A DNA stretch of 64,000 nt from Variovorax sp. TBS-050B (GCF_029893635.1 NZ_JARXYR010000002.1:372001-436000); one strand, 5' to 3'. Positions 27,444-37,751 are shown, counted from the stretch's first letter. Made by a program: numbers and translations. The notes: generated from the sequence alone by a model not told the origin.

Positions 27444-28676
27444 TCAGAACAACACGCGGCTGCGGATCGTCCCGTTCACCTTCGCCAGCTTCTCCAGCGC
27501 GAGGTCCGAGTGCGCCGCGTCGATGTCCATCACCACGTAGCCGATCTTCTCGTTGGTCTGGAGGAACTGCGAGGAGATGTTGATGCCGTTGTCCGAGAAG
27601 ATCTTGTTGATCTCCGACAGCACGCCCGGCACGTTGCGGTGGATGTGCAGCAGCCGGTGCTTGCCGGCATGGGCCGGCAGCGCCACCTCGGGGAAGTTGA
27701 CCGACGAGGTCGAGGTGCCGTTGTCGCTGTACTTGACGAGCTTCTCGGCCACTTCGAGGCCGATGTTGGCCTGCGCCTCCATGGTCGAGCCGCCGATGTG
27801 GGGCGTGAGGATCACGTTGTCGAGGCCGCGCAACGGCGACTGGAACTCGTCCTTGTTGCTGCGCGGCTCGACCGGGAACACGTCGATCGCGGCGCCGAGC
27901 AGCTTCTTCTGCTTCAGGGCCTCGGCCAGCGGCTCGATCTCGACCACGGTGCCGCGCGAGGCGTTGATCAGGATCGCGCCCGGCTTCATCGCCGCGATCT
28001 CGGCCGCGCCGATCATCCACTGCGTGGCAGCCGTCTCGGGCACGTGCAGCGTCACGATGTCGCTCTGGGCCAGCAGCTGATGCAGTTCGCGCACCTGGCG
28101 CGCATTGCCCAGCGGCAGCTTGGTGACCACGTCGTAGAAGGCCACCTGCATGCCCAGCGCCTCGGCCAGCACCGACAGCTGCGCGCCGATCGAGCCGTAG
28201 CCCACGATGCCCAACGTCTTGCCGCGGATCTCGAAGGCGTTCTCGGCCGACTTGAGCCAGCCGCCGCGGTGCGCCACCGCGCTCTTCTCGGGCACGCCGC
28301 GCAGCAGCAGGATGGCTTCGGCCAGCACCAGTTCGGCCACCGAACGGGTGTTGGAGTACGGGGCGTTGAAGACCGCCACGCCATGTTCGCGCGCCGCCTC
28401 GAGGTCGACCTGGTTGGTGCCGATGCAGAAGCAGCCGGCGGCCACCAGCTTGTGGGCCGCGGCGAAGACCTCGGCCGTGAGCTGCGTGCGCGAGCGGATG
28501 CCCAGGAAGTGGACGTCGGCGATCTTGGCCTTGAGCTCCGCGTCGGGCAGCGCGCCCGGCAGCGACTCGATGTTGGTGTAGCCCGCGCCGCGCAGCACCT
28601 CCACGGCCGATGGATGGATGCCTTCGAGCAGAAGGAACTTGATCCGGCTTTTGTCGAGGGAGGTCTTGCTGCTCAT
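27444..28676 (-). CDS. serA: D-3-phosphoglycerate dehydrogenase
   Basis: First enzyme of phosphorylated serine synthesis, oxidising 3-phosphoglycerate with NAD. 410 residues, identical in length to the Escherichia coli enzyme. Rossmann motif [17 protein letters not shown], catalytic Arg in INASRGTVV, Glu in IDVFPVEP and His in [11 protein letters not shown]-terminal ACT domain ([15 protein letters not shown]) supplies serine feedback inhibition. I chose the ATG at 28676 (MSSKTSLDK), which matches the family N-terminus; an upstream in-frame start would add ten unsupported residues. It is divergent from ugpB. Confidence 0.96.
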   Translation of the reverse strand: MSSKTSLDKSRIKFLLLEGIHPSAVEVLRGAGYTNIESLPGALPDAELKAKIADVHFLGIRSRTQLTAEVFAAAHKLVAAGCFCIGTNQVDLEAAREHGVAVFNAPYSNTRSVAELVLAEAILLLRGVPEKSAVAHRGGWLKSAENAFEIRGKTLGIVGYGSIGAQLSVLAEALGMQVAFYDVVTKLPLGNARQVRELHQLLAQSDIVTLHVPETAATQWMIGAAEIAAMKPGAILINASRGTVVEIEPLAEALKQKKLLGAAIDVFPVEPRSNKDEFQSPLRGLDNVILTPHIGGSTMEAQANIGLEVAEKLVKYSDNGTSTSSVNFPEVALPAHAGKHRLLHIHRNVPGVLSEINKIFSDNGINISSQFLQTNEKIGYVVMDIDAAHSDLALEKLAKVNGTIRSRVLF

Positions 28677-28845
28677 GGCGTACTCGCGGTGCCCCGGCCA
28701 CGGCAACAGGCTAGGCCGAAAAAGGGGAGGACGATGCTAGCATGGTGCGGCGCAGCACGACGGTGCGCGCACCGCGGCAAGCCCTGCGCCGAAGGGGTTT
28801 TCCCGGTTGGAGGATGGCGCGGGTCCGTGCGCAAATGCGACGTAA

Positions 28846-28863
28846 ATGTCACACGGATGGCCT
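28846..28863 (+). promoter_or_regulatory. Possible Pho box upstream of ugpB
   Basis: ATGTCAC-ACGG-ATGGCCT resembles a PhoB direct repeat (CTGTCAT-N4-CTGTCAT), with a good first half and poor second half, 37 bp before the ugpB start. PhoB control of ugp is known in Escherichia coli. Support from sequence alone is thin. Confidence 0.3.
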
Positions 28864-28899
28864 AGCATCCGCGCTTTTCTTCCACAGGAGTCTTCTTTG

Positions 28900-30210
28900 A
28901 TGCGATTCAACACGCTCGCCGCGGCCGCGGCGCTTGCCGCCACGCTGGCCGTTCCGGCCCATGCCCAGACCGAGATCCAGTGGTGGCATTCGATGAGCGG
29001 CCCGCTCGGCGAGTGGGTCAACGACCTGGCCAAGCAATACAACGAGAGCCAGAAGGAATTCAAGGTCGTGCCCACCTACAAGGGCCAGTACGACGAATCG
29101 ATGACCGCCGCGATCGCCGCCTTCCGCGCCGGCAACGCGCCCGACATCCTGCAGGTGTTCGAGGTGGGCACCGCCACCATGATGGCTTCCAAGGGCGCGA
29201 TCAAGCCCGTCGGCGAGGTGATGAACTCCGGCGGCGCCAAGTTCGACCCCAGCGTGTACGTGCCGGCCGTCTCGGGCTACTACACCGCCCCCAACGGCCA
29301 GATGCTGAGCTTCCCGTTCAACAGCTCGACCACGATCTTCTATTACAACAAGGACGCCTTCAAGGCGGCCGGCCTCGACCCCGAGAAGGCGCCCACCACC
29401 TGGCCCGAAGTCATCGCCGCGGCCGACAAGCTCAAGGCCAGCGGCCACAAGTGCCCCTTCACCACCAGCTGGATGAGCTGGACCCAGCTCGAGAGCTTCT
29501 CGGCCTGGCACAACACGCTGTACGCGACGCAGAACAACGGCTTCGGCGGCACCTCGGCGCGCCTGGCCTTCAACGCGCCGCTGCAGGTCAAGCACTTCGA
29601 GAACCTGGCCAAGATGTCGAAGGACGGCACCTTCGTCTACAAGGGCCGCAACAACACCGCCGACGCCGCCTTCCCCTCGGGCGAGTGCGCGATGATGACC
29701 GGCTCCTCGGGCCTGTACGCGCGCGTGGCCAAGGACGCCAAGTTCAAGTACGGCATCTCGACCCTGCCCTACTACCCCGACGTGAAGGGCGCGCCGCAGA
29801 ACACCGTGATCGGCGGCGCCAGCCTCTGGGTCATGTCGGGCAAGCCGGCCGACCACTACAAGGGCGTGGCGAGCTTCTTCAACTTCCTGTCCGACACCAA
29901 GGTGCAGTCCGAAAGCCACAAGCGCACCGGCTACCTGCCGATCACCACCGCGGCCTACAAGCTGACCGATGCCTCGGGCTTCTACAAGGAGAAGCCGGGC
30001 ACCGACGTGGCGGTGACGCAGATGATCCGCAAGACCACCGACAAGTCGCGTGGCGTGCGCCTGGGCAACTTCGTGCAGATCCGAACCATCATCGACGAGG
30101 AGACCGAGCAGATCTGGAACGGCAAGAAGACCGCCAAGGAAGCGCTGGACGCGGCCGTGAAGCGCGGCGACGAGCAACTCGAGCGCTTCCAGAAAGCCAA
30201 CAAGGGCTGA
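28900..30210 (+). CDS. ugpB: sn-Glycerol-3-phosphate ABC transporter, substrate-binding protein
   Basis: 436-residue periplasmic binding protein of the SBP_bac_1 family. A Sec signal peptide (LAAAAALAATLAVPAHA) is cleaved before QTEIQWWHS. UgpB-like features are WWHSMSGPLGEWVNDLAK near the start, NAPDILQVFEVGTATMM and EIQ/TTWPEV segments. It captures glycerol-3-phosphate or glycerophosphodiesters for UgpAEC. The ATG at 28900 follows AGGAG at 28886-28890. It is the first gene of ugpBAECQ, and an intrinsic terminator-like hairpin lies between it and ugpA, which would give excess binding protein. Confidence 0.95.
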   Translation: MRFNTLAAAAALAATLAVPAHAQTEIQWWHSMSGPLGEWVNDLAKQYNESQKEFKVVPTYKGQYDESMTAAIAAFRAGNAPDILQVFEVGTATMMASKGAIKPVGEVMNSGGAKFDPSVYVPAVSGYYTAPNGQMLSFPFNSSTTIFYYNKDAFKAAGLDPEKAPTTWPEVIAAADKLKASGHKCPFTTSWMSWTQLESFSAWHNTLYATQNNGFGGTSARLAFNAPLQVKHFENLAKMSKDGTFVYKGRNNTADAAFPSGECAMMTGSSGLYARVAKDAKFKYGISTLPYYPDVKGAPQNTVIGGASLWVMSGKPADHYKGVASFFNFLSDTKVQSESHKRTGYLPITTAAYKLTDASGFYKEKPGTDVAVTQMIRKTTDKSRGVRLGNFVQIRTIIDEETEQIWNGKKTAKEALDAAVKRGDEQLERFQKANKG

Positions 30211-30254
30211 CGCGGGGCACGGCCGCCGAGCCGTTCCGGCCGCAGTAGACTCGC

Positions 30255-30296
30255 ACGCCCGCCCCGCACGAGCAACGGGGGCGGGCGTTTCGTTTT
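30255..30296 (+). terminator. Intrinsic terminator/attenuator between ugpB and ugpA
   Basis: 11-bp perfect stem ACGCCCGCCCC / GGGGCGGGCGT with a 12-base loop, followed by TTCGTTTTT. Placed inside the operon, it should make most transcripts stop after ugpB and let some read through to the membrane subunits. Confidence 0.8.
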
Positions 30297-30315
30297 TGGA
30301 GGGATTCGAGGGGTT

Positions 30316-31197
30316 ATGGAAAAACGCGTTCTATTCCGGTCGGCATGGCTGCCATGGTTGCTGATCGCGCCACAGATGGCGGTGATCCTGGTGTTCTTCT
30401 TCTGGCCCGCGAGCCAGGCGATCTGGCAGTCGATGCAGACCGAGGACGCCTTCGGCACCTCGACCGTCTTCGTCGGCCTGGAGAACTTCCAGACGCTGTT
30501 CGACGACCCGGCCTACATCGAATCCTTCAAGGTCACCGCGCTGTTCTCGGTCTTGGTGGCCGGCATCGGCATCGCGCTGTCGCTGATGCTCGCGATCTTC
30601 GCCGACCGCATCCTGCGCGGCTCGCTGGTCTACAAGACCTTCCTGATCATTCCGTACGCGGTCGCGCCGGCCATCGCGGGCGTGCTGTGGGTGTTCATGT
30701 TCTCGCCCAGCATCGGCGTGGTGAGCTACGGTCTGCGCAAGATGGGCATCGACTGGAACCACCTGCTCAACTCGAACCAGGCGCTCACGCTGATCGTGGT
30801 GGCGGCCGTGTGGAAGCAGATCTCCTACAACTTCCTGTTCTTCCTCGCCGGGCTGCAATCGATCCCGAAGGCGCTGATCGAGGCCGCGGCCATCGACGGC
30901 GCCGGGCCGCTGCGGCGCTTCCTCACGATCCAGTTCCCGCTGCTGTCGCCCACCACCTTCTTCCTGCTCGTGATCAACGTGGTGTACGCCTTCTTCGACA
31001 CCTTCGCGATCGTGCACGCCACCACCGAGGGCGGCCCCGGCCGCGACACCGCGATCCTGGTCTACAAGGTCTGGCACGACGGCTTCCGCGCGCTCGACCT
31101 CGGCGGCTCGGCCGCGCAGTCGGTGGTGCTGATGGTGATCGTGGTCGCGCTCACGGTGATCCAGTTCCGCTACGTCGAAAAGAAGGTCCAGTACTGA
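30316..31197 (+). CDS. ugpA: sn-Glycerol-3-phosphate ABC transporter, permease UgpA
   Basis: 293-residue inner-membrane permease, one of the UgpA/UgpE pair, with six membrane segments (first [19 protein letters not shown]). The cytoplasmic EAA loop ([18 protein letters not shown]) contacts the UgpC ATPase. Start ATG 30316 is preceded by GAGGGG. It follows the intra-operon terminator by about 20 bp, and ugpE begins 48 bp after its stop. Orthologous order B-A-E-C matches the canonical ugp operon, so the assignment is secure. Confidence 0.95.
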   Translation: MEKRVLFRSAWLPWLLIAPQMAVILVFFFWPASQAIWQSMQTEDAFGTSTVFVGLENFQTLFDDPAYIESFKVTALFSVLVAGIGIALSLMLAIFADRILRGSLVYKTFLIIPYAVAPAIAGVLWVFMFSPSIGVVSYGLRKMGIDWNHLLNSNQALTLIVVAAVWKQISYNFLFFLAGLQSIPKALIEAAAIDGAGPLRRFLTIQFPLLSPTTFFLLVINVVYAFFDTFAIVHATTEGGPGRDTAILVYKVWHDGFRALDLGGSAAQSVVLMVIVVALTVIQFRYVEKKVQY

Positions 31198-31245
31198 TGC
31201 GCCGCCCTCTTCCCGTTTCCTCCTTCCTCTTCCGGAGCATCCGCC

Positions 31246-32094
31246 ATGGTTGAACGCCGGCCCGGCCTCACCGTCCTGTCGCATGTGGTGCTGATCCTCG
31301 GCATCGCCATCGTGGCCTTTCCCATCTACCTGGCCTTCGTCGCCTCCACCCACACGCGCGACGAGATCCTGCGCGTGCCGATGCCGATCGTGCCGGGCGC
31401 GCACATGGTCGAGAACTACACCGCCGCGCTGCTCGGCACCGAGACCCAGGGCGCGCGCGTGGTGGTGGGCCGCATGATGTGGATCAGCCTGGTGACGGCG
31501 CTGGTCATCAGCATCGGCAAGATCGCGATCTCGCTGCTGTCGGCCTTCGCCATCGTCTACTTCCGCTTCCCGTTCAAGAAGCTGGTGTTCTGGCTGATCT
31601 TCGTGACGCTGATGCTGCCGGTGGAGGTGCGCATCCTGCCCACCTACAAGGTGCTGGCCGACCTCAACATGCTCAACACCTACGCGGGCCTGACGGTCCC
31701 GCTGATCGCCTCGGCCACCGCGACCTTCCTGTTCCGGCAGTTCTTCCTCTCGGTGCCCGACGAGCTCGTGGAGGCCGCCCGAATCGACGGCGCCGGGCCG
31801 ATGCGCTTCTTCAAGGACATCCTGGTGCCGCTGTCGCAGACCTCGATCGCGGCGCTGTTCGTGATCCAGTTCATCTACGGCTGGAACCAGTACCTGTGGC
31901 CGCTGCTGGCCACCACCAGCGAGGACATGTACCCGGTGGTGATCGGCATCAAGCGCATGATCGCCTCGGGGGACGCCGCGGTGGACTGGAACCTCGTGAT
32001 GGCGACCGCCATCCTGGCGCTGCTGCCGCCGGCCTTCGTGGTGATCCTGATGCAACGCTGGTTCGTCAAGGGCTTAGTCGACACTGAGAAATGA
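31246..32094 (+). CDS. ugpE: sn-Glycerol-3-phosphate ABC transporter, permease UgpE
   Basis: 282-residue partner permease with six membrane segments ([20 protein letters not shown] first) and an EAA loop [18 protein letters not shown]. MalG-type architecture: a large periplasmic loop after TM1 containing [16 protein letters not shown]. The start follows GGAG by eight bases. 154 bp separates its stop from ugpC, and most of that spacer is a dispersed repeat, an unusual interruption inside an operon whose other joints are tight. Confidence 0.95.
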   Translation: MVERRPGLTVLSHVVLILGIAIVAFPIYLAFVASTHTRDEILRVPMPIVPGAHMVENYTAALLGTETQGARVVVGRMMWISLVTALVISIGKIAISLLSAFAIVYFRFPFKKLVFWLIFVTLMLPVEVRILPTYKVLADLNMLNTYAGLTVPLIASATATFLFRQFFLSVPDELVEAARIDGAGPMRFFKDILVPLSQTSIAALFVIQFIYGWNQYLWPLLATTSEDMYPVVIGIKRMIASGDAAVDWNLVMATAILALLPPAFVVILMQRWFVKGLVDTEK

Positions 32095-32114
32095 GCCCAC
32101 CCCCGTCCCTCGCC

Positions 32115-32187
32115 CACTTCGTGTGGCTCGACTCCCCCCTCAAGGGGGCAACACCAGCGGCCCGGCAAAGCCGGTTCCGCGGTGTTT
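32115..32187 (+). repeat. Dispersed palindromic intergenic repeat, copy 2 (inside ugp operon)
   Basis: 73 bp nearly identical to the reverse complement of 20632-20705, with the shared core GGGGGCAACACCAGC then CCCGGCAAAGCCGGTT and CGGTGTTT. Dyads CCCCC...GGGGG and CCGGCAAAGCCGG can form two hairpins. It lies between ugpE and ugpC. Confidence 0.85.
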
Positions 32188-32248
32188 CCCGCTTCGGCCC
32201 TGTGCGTGTCCGTGCGCTGGCCATCCTCTAAGACCAAGAACAGACAAC

Positions 32249-33256
32249 ATGTCAGCCATCTCTCTTCGCAACGTCATCAAACGCTACGGCAAGGGCCCCA
32301 AGGCCAACCAGGTGATCCACGGGGTCTCCGCCGAGGTGAACCACGGCGAGTTCGTCGTCATCGTCGGGCCCTCGGGCTGCGGCAAGTCCACGCTGCTGCG
32401 CATGGTGGCCGGGCTGGAGGAAATCTCCGCCGGCGACATCGCCATCGGCGGCCGCGTGGTGAACCAGCTCGAGCCCTCGGAGCGCGACATCGCGATGGTG
32501 TTCCAGAACTACGCGCTCTATCCGCACATGAGCGTGTTCGCCAACATGGCCTATGGCCTGAAGATCGCCAAGGTGCCGAAGGACGAGATCAAGGTGCGCG
32601 TCGACAAGGCCGCGAAGATCCTCGAACTCGGCCACCTGCTCGAACGCAAGCCGCGCGAGCTCTCGGGCGGCCAGCGCCAGCGCGTGGCCATGGGCCGCGC
32701 GATCGTGCGCCAGCCCAAGGTGTTCCTGTTCGACGAGCCGCTGTCGAACCTCGACGCCAAGCTGCGCGCCCAGACCCGCCTCGAGATCCAGAAGCTGCAC
32801 CGCGAGCTCGGCATCACCTCGCTGTTCGTCACGCACGACCAGGTCGAGGCGATGACGCTCGCGCAGCGCATCATCGTGATGAACGGCGGCGTGATGGACC
32901 AGTTCGCCACGCCCGAAGAGGTGTATTCGCGCCCCGCCACCACCTTCGTCGCGAGCTTCATCGGCTCGCCGCCGATGAACCTGCTCAAGCACGCGCCCGG
33001 CGTGCGCCCGGGCCAGATCCTCGGCATCCGCCCCGAGCACATGACGCTCGACGAGAGCGGCTGGTCGGTGCAGGTCGAGCAGGTCGAGCTGCTGGGCGCC
33101 GAGCGCCTGGTGTACGGCCGCATCGGCGACGAGCAGATCATCATGCGCACCGACGAGGCCGACCATCCGCCGGTGCCCGGCGACACGGTGCGCATCGCGG
33201 CGCGCCAGGACAAGCTGCACTGGTTCGACGCCGGCTCCGGCAAGCGCGCCGAATGA
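32249..33256 (+). CDS. ugpC: sn-Glycerol-3-phosphate ABC transporter, ATP-binding protein
   Basis: 335-residue MalK/UgpC-type ATPase. Walker [11 protein letters not shown]-loop [11 protein letters not shown], signature [14 protein letters not shown], Walker [17 protein letters not shown] and the switch His in [12 protein letters not shown]. The C-terminal about 100 residues form a regulatory TOBE/OB domain ([12 protein letters not shown]), slightly shorter than in Escherichia coli UgpC (356 residues). I chose ATG 32249; the in-frame stretch before it lies inside the repeat element and is not coding. It overlaps ugpQ by four bases. Confidence 0.95.
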   Translation: MSAISLRNVIKRYGKGPKANQVIHGVSAEVNHGEFVVIVGPSGCGKSTLLRMVAGLEEISAGDIAIGGRVVNQLEPSERDIAMVFQNYALYPHMSVFANMAYGLKIAKVPKDEIKVRVDKAAKILELGHLLERKPRELSGGQRQRVAMGRAIVRQPKVFLFDEPLSNLDAKLRAQTRLEIQKLHRELGITSLFVTHDQVEAMTLAQRIIVMNGGVMDQFATPEEVYSRPATTFVASFIGSPPMNLLKHAPGVRPGQILGIRPEHMTLDESGWSVQVEQVELLGAERLVYGRIGDEQIIMRTDEADHPPVPGDTVRIAARQDKLHWFDAGSGKRAE

Positions 33257-33993
33257 GCCCCGCCTGGCCCTACCCGCGCTGGATCGCCCACCGCGGCGCC
33301 GGCAAGCTCGCGCCCGAGAACACGCTGGCCGCCTTCCGCTTCGGCGCGGCGCACGGCTATCGCATGTTCGAGTGCGATGCCAAGCTCAGCGCCGACGGCG
33401 TGGCCTTCCTGCTGCACGACGCCACGCTCGAGCGCACCACCAACGGCCGCGGCATCGGCGGCGCGCAGCCCTGGAGCGCGCTGTCGCAGCTCGACGCCGG
33501 CGGCTGGCATTCGCGCGCCTTCGCGGGCGAGCCGCTCGCCACGCTCGAGAACCTCGCGCGCTTCTGCCTCGCCAACGGCCATCTGCTCAACATCGAGATC
33601 AAGCCCACGCCGGGCACCGAGCGCGCCACCGGCGAAGCGGTCGCCCGCCAGGCCGCACGGCTCTGGCAGAACGCCGCCATCCCGCCGCTCCTGACCTCCT
33701 TCCAGCCCGAATCGCTCGAGGGCGCACGCACGGTCGCGCCCGGGCTGCCGCGCGGGCTGCTGCTCGACACCTGGCGCGACGGCTGGTTCGAAACCGCCAC
33801 CGGCCTCGGCTGCGCCGCCGTGGTCTGCAACCATGCGCTCTGGGACGCGGCCACCGTGGCCCGGGTGCAGGGCGCCGGCATGCGCGCGCTGAGCTACACG
33901 GTCAACGACGAGTGGGCCGCCGAGCGGCTGATCGCCCTGGGCACCGACGGCATCATCACCGACCGCGTCGACCTGTTCAGCCCGGCCGGCTGA
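33253..33993 (+). CDS. ugpQ: Cytoplasmic glycerophosphodiester phosphodiesterase
   Basis: 246-residue GDPD enzyme that cleaves imported glycerophosphodiesters to glycerol-3-phosphate and an alcohol. The N-terminal [19 protein letters not shown] holds the catalytic His and metal-binding Glu. [11 protein letters not shown] and [13 protein letters not shown] give further catalytic residues, with NIEIKPTPG in mid-protein. No signal peptide, so it is cytosolic as for UgpQ. The start overlaps the ugpC stop (ATGA at 33253-33256). It ends the operon; the MscS gene follows 58 bp later. Confidence 0.94.
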   Translation: MSPAWPYPRWIAHRGAGKLAPENTLAAFRFGAAHGYRMFECDAKLSADGVAFLLHDATLERTTNGRGIGGAQPWSALSQLDAGGWHSRAFAGEPLATLENLARFCLANGHLLNIEIKPTPGTERATGEAVARQAARLWQNAAIPPLLTSFQPESLEGARTVAPGLPRGLLLDTWRDGWFETATGLGCAAVVCNHALWDAATVARVQGAGMRALSYTVNDEWAAERLIALGTDGIITDRVDLFSPAG

Positions 33994-34051
33994 GCCCGCC
34001 TGCGCGCGCCGCGCCAGGCCGGCGCGCCGGGGCCGGAGAACGGCGCCTCCT

Positions 34052-36487
34052 ATGATGGCGGCCATGAGCCTGATACCCCGCCTGATGGCCCTGTGCCTGG
34101 CCGCCCTGCTGTGGTGCGGCGCCGCGGTGGCGCAGCCCGATGCGGTCGGCGGCGCCGCCACCATGGCGCCCGAGCCCCAGCCCACGGTGGCCGAACTGCG
34201 CGCCCGGTTCAACAAGATCGCCGGCACGCCCGAGCCCGACGCGAACGTGCGCCAGCTGCTGGCGCAGATCAACGAGATCGGCGTGCAGGCCGAGAAGTTC
34301 GTCGCCGCGCGCACCGGCGAGCTGGCCGACCTGAACGCCCGGCTCGGCGAACTCGGCAATCCGCCCGCCGCCGGCGCCACCGAAGACCCGGACATCACGC
34401 GCCAGCGCGCCAGCCTGACCAAGGAGCGCAACGCGCTGGACGCCGACATCCGGCTGGCGCGCCTGCTGTCCATCGACGTGCGGCAGCGCGGCACCGAGCT
34501 GGTGGGCCAGCGCCGGGCGCTGTTCGAGGCGCAGATCACCGAGCGCGCGCCCTCGCCGCTGGGCGGCGAGTTCTGGCGCGACCTGCGCGAGGCCTGGCCG
34601 GACGACATCGAGCGCCTGCAGGCCATGGGTGGCGCCCTGCAGGACGGCTTCGCACAGGCGACCGGCGACGGCAGGCGCGCCGGCGTGGTGGGCGCGCTGG
34701 CGCTGGCGCTGCTGCTCGCGGTGCTCGGCACCTGGGGCGCCGAGCACCTGCTGACGCGGCTCGCGGCCCGCATGCTGCCCACCGGGCGGCTGCGGCGCTC
34801 GCTGCTGGTGATCGCGATCGTGGCCAGCCACGTGCTGCTGGTCGGGCTGGCCGCGCACGGCTTCGTCAGCGTGCTGGAGGACCACGCCACCTGGGCGCCC
34901 GAAGCCCGCAAGGCGCTGCGCTCGGCGGCGCAGGCGCTGATGTTCATGGCCTTCGTCATCGGCCTGGGCCGCGCGCTGCTGGCCACCGGCCGCCCGAGCT
35001 GGCGGCTGCCGCCGATTCCCGATGCGATGGCGAGCCGCCTCGGCGCCCTGCCGTGGCTGGTCGCGCTGGTGGCCGCGCTGGCCTGGGCGCCCGCCCGGAT
35101 CAATGCGCTGGTCGACGCGAGCTTCGCGGCCGTGGTGGCCACCCACGTGCTCACCGCGCTGGTGCTCACGGCGCTGGTGGGCACCGTGGTGCTGCGGCTG
35201 AAGGCGCTGCGCGCGGACGCCGCCGAGGCCGGCCTGCCCGAGCGGCCGATGTGGGTCGGCCTGCTGGTGGCGTGCATCGGCGTGGTGGTCGTCGCGATCT
35301 GGGTGCTGGTGGCCGCGGGCTACGTGGCGCTCGGGAGCTTTCTCGCCTCGCAGCTCACCTGGAGCGGGATCGTCGCCGCCTCGTTCTACGTGCTGTTCAA
35401 GTTCGCGGACGACCTGTTCATGGCCGCCGTGTCCTCGCGCGGCGCCTTCGGGCAGCGGCTGCAGAAGAGCTTCGGCCTCGCGCCGCAGACGCTGGACCAG
35501 GTCGCCACGGTGCTCTCCGGCCTGAGCCGGGTGGGCCTGTTCTTCTACATGCTGATCGCGCTCGCCGCTCCGCTGGGCACCGGGCCCGACGAGGTGTTCC
35601 AACGCAGCGGCAAGTTCGGCACGGGCGTGAAGGTGGGCGAGTTCCAGCTCGTGCCGGGCGCGATCCTGAGCGCCGCGGCGGTGGCGCTGGTCGGCTTCAT
35701 CGCGCTGCGCGTGTTCAAGCGCTGGCTGGCGCGCAGCTACCTGCCCAGCACCCGCTTCGAGCCCGGCATGCAGAGCTCCATCGCCACGCTGCTGGGCTAC
35801 GTGGGCGGCGTGCTGGTGGTCGCGTTCTCGCTTTCGGCGCTGGGCATCGGCATCGAGCGCATCGCCTGGATCGCGAGCGCGCTGTCGGTGGGCATCGGCT
35901 TCGGCCTGCAGGCCATCGTGCAGAACTTCATCTCGGGCTTGATCCTGCTCGCGGAGCAGCCGGTGAAGGTCGGCGACTGGGTGGTGCTGGGCACGACCGA
36001 GGGCGACGTGCGGCGCATCAACGTGCGGGCGACGGAGATCCAGCTCGGCGACCGCTCGACGGTGATCGTGCCGAACTCGGAGTTCATCACGAAGACGGTG
36101 CGGAACATGACGCTGACGAACGCGGAAGGCCGCGTTCTAATCCGCCTGCCGATGCCGCTGACCACCGACGCCCCGCGCGTGCGCGATCTGATGCTGGAGG
36201 CCTGCCGCGCGCACGAGGGCGTGCTGGACACGCCGGCCCCCTCGCTCACGCTGGAGGGCATCGAGAACGGCCTGCTCGTGTTCCAGGCGATCGCCTATGT
36301 GTCCAGCCCGCGCCTTGCGGGCGGCGTGCGCAGCGACCTGCTGTTCACGATCCTGGAGCGGCTGCATGCGGCGCAGCTGCCGCTGGCGCCCTACGCGGCG
36401 GCGGCGGCGCCCGCGCCCATGCCGGCGGCTCCTGGCGCCGCGGCGGCCCCGGCGCCCCCCGCCGACGCGGGCCCGGCCGCCGCCTAG
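34052..36487 (+). CDS. Large MscS-family mechanosensitive channel (DUF3772)
   Basis: 811-residue inner-membrane protein. Signal peptide (LMALCLAALLWCGAAVAQ), a periplasmic helical DUF3772 domain (about 45-195), about ten membrane helices, and a C-terminal MscS channel core. The pore helix region is IASALSVGIGFGLQAIVQNF, followed by the beta domain LAEQPVKVGDWVVLG and the strand IVPNSEFITKTVRN. The C-terminus ends in an Ala/Pro-rich tail. Large members of this class (MscK/YbdG/YjeP relatives) release solutes on osmotic downshock. The start could be 34052 or the third ATG at 34064 (MSLIPRLMAL). Gating properties are unknown. Confidence 0.92.
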   Translation: MMAAMSLIPRLMALCLAALLWCGAAVAQPDAVGGAATMAPEPQPTVAELRARFNKIAGTPEPDANVRQLLAQINEIGVQAEKFVAARTGELADLNARLGELGNPPAAGATEDPDITRQRASLTKERNALDADIRLARLLSIDVRQRGTELVGQRRALFEAQITERAPSPLGGEFWRDLREAWPDDIERLQAMGGALQDGFAQATGDGRRAGVVGALALALLLAVLGTWGAEHLLTRLAARMLPTGRLRRSLLVIAIVASHVLLVGLAAHGFVSVLEDHATWAPEARKALRSAAQALMFMAFVIGLGRALLATGRPSWRLPPIPDAMASRLGALPWLVALVAALAWAPARINALVDASFAAVVATHVLTALVLTALVGTVVLRLKALRADAAEAGLPERPMWVGLLVACIGVVVVAIWVLVAAGYVALGSFLASQLTWSGIVAASFYVLFKFADDLFMAAVSSRGAFGQRLQKSFGLAPQTLDQVATVLSGLSRVGLFFYMLIALAAPLGTGPDEVFQRSGKFGTGVKVGEFQLVPGAILSAAAVALVGFIALRVFKRWLARSYLPSTRFEPGMQSSIATLLGYVGGVLVVAFSLSALGIGIERIAWIASALSVGIGFGLQAIVQNFISGLILLAEQPVKVGDWVVLGTTEGDVRRINVRATEIQLGDRSTVIVPNSEFITKTVRNMTLTNAEGRVLIRLPMPLTTDAPRVRDLMLEACRAHEGVLDTPAPSLTLEGIENGLLVFQAIAYVSSPRLAGGVRSDLLFTILERLHAAQLPLAPYAAAAAPAPMPAAPGAAAAPAPPADAGPAAA

Positions 36488-36506
36488 GCACCCGATCATC
36501 CAAGCA

Positions 36507-36522
36507 GCGGGCAAATGCCCGC
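36507..36522. terminator. Hairpin between the MscS gene and flhB
   Basis: GCGGGC-AAAT-GCCCGC perfect dyad 19 bp after the MscS stop. There is no T-run, so it may be a weak terminator or a leader structure of the flhB operon. Confidence 0.4.
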
Positions 36523-36608
36523 GCTGATCGACCGATTGTCCGGAGGCCCCCGAACGAACAATCAGCCATGAGCAGGCGCCGTGTCGCCAACGCTCGCCCG
36601 GAGCACCC

Positions 36609-37751
36609 ATGGCTGAAGAAAGCGACCTCGAAAAAACCGAACCTGCCTCCCCGCAGCGCCTGGAAAAGGCGCGCGAGGAAGGCAACGTGCCCCGGTCGCG
36701 CGAGCTCTCCACCTTCGTACTGCTGGGCGCGGCCGGCGCCGGCCTCTGGCTGACCTCGGGCTCGCTGGGCGCCACGATGCGCGGCGCCCTGGCGCAGGGC
36801 CTGCATTTCGACCGCGCCACGGCCTTCGATCCCTCCCACATGCTCGCGCGCGCCGGGCTCATGGCCTTCGAGTCGCTGCTCGCGCTGGCGCCGCTGTTCG
36901 GCCTGATGATGATCGCCGCGGTGGCCGGGCCGCTGATGCTCGGCGGCTGGCTGCTCTCGACCAAGTCGCTCGCGCCGAAGTTCGACAAGCTCGACCCGAT
37001 CGCCGGCATCGGGCGCATGTTCTCGTTCCAGTCGCTGTCGGAGCTGATCAAGGCGCTGGCGAAGTCGCTGCTCATCGGCGGCGTGGCCTGGCTGGTGATC
37101 ATGGGCAACATGGACGAGGTCTCGGCGCTGATGGCGCAGTCGGAGCGCTCCGCGCTGCCGAAGATGATCGGCCTGGTGGCGCACAACTGCGTGCTGATCG
37201 CCGCCTCGCTGCTGCTGGTGGCGCTGATCGACGTGCCGTTCCAGCTCTGGAGCTACTACCGCAAGCTGCGCATGTCGCGCGAGGACCTGCGCCAGGAGCA
37301 CAAGGAAAGCGAGGGCGACCCGCACATCAAGGCGCAGATCCGCCGCCAGCAGCAGCAGATGGCGCGCCGCCGGATGATGGCCGAGGTGCCGAAGGCCGAC
37401 ATCGTCGTGACCAACCCGACGCACTTCGCGGTGGCGCTGAAGTACGTCGACAACGAGATGCGCGCACCGCGCGTGGTGGCCAAGGGCTCCGACCTGGTGG
37501 CCGCGCGCATCCGCGAGATCGCGCGCGAGAACAAGGTCGCGATCCTCGAGGCGCCACCGCTCACGCGGGCGCTGTTCAAGCACACCAAGCTCGGCGACGA
37601 GATTCCCGCCGGCCTCTACACCGCCGTGGCCGAAGTGCTCGCCTGGGTCTACCAGCTCAAGCGCTGGCAGGCCGAGGGTGGCGAAGCGCCGCGCACCCCT
37701 TCCGACCTCCCGATTCCGAAATCGCTCGAATACACGCTGGACGCCGCATGA
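36609..37751 (+). CDS. flhB: Flagellar export switch protein FlhB
   Basis: 380-residue inner-membrane protein of the flagellar type III export gate that switches substrate from hook to filament. Four membrane segments (about 36-50, 95-115, 150-170, 190-212) precede the cytoplasmic domain. The autocleavage site Asn269-Pro-Thr-His272 (TNPTHFAVALKY) is intact. The N-terminal region has the family motif SDLEKTEPASPQRLEKARE. It is the first gene of the coupled run flhB-flhA-flhF-flhG-fliA, overlapping flhA by four bases. The promoter should lie in the 121-bp spacer after the MscS gene. Confidence 0.97.
   Translation: MAEESDLEKTEPASPQRLEKAREEGNVPRSRELSTFVLLGAAGAGLWLTSGSLGATMRGALAQGLHFDRATAFDPSHMLARAGLMAFESLLALAPLFGLMMIAAVAGPLMLGGWLLSTKSLAPKFDKLDPIAGIGRMFSFQSLSELIKALAKSLLIGGVAWLVIMGNMDEVSALMAQSERSALPKMIGLVAHNCVLIAASLLLVALIDVPFQLWSYYRKLRMSREDLRQEHKESEGDPHIKAQIRRQQQQMARRRMMAEVPKADIVVTNPTHFAVALKYVDNEMRAPRVVAKGSDLVAARIREIARENKVAILEAPPLTRALFKHTKLGDEIPAGLYTAVAEVLAWVYQLKRWQAEGGEAPRTPSDLPIPKSLEYTLDAA

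Noticed and set aside
34093..36753. An 886-codon frame on the plus strand overlapping the MscS gene
   Set aside because: Out-of-frame shadow, Arg/Ala-rich and without motifs; the MscS frame has clear domains.
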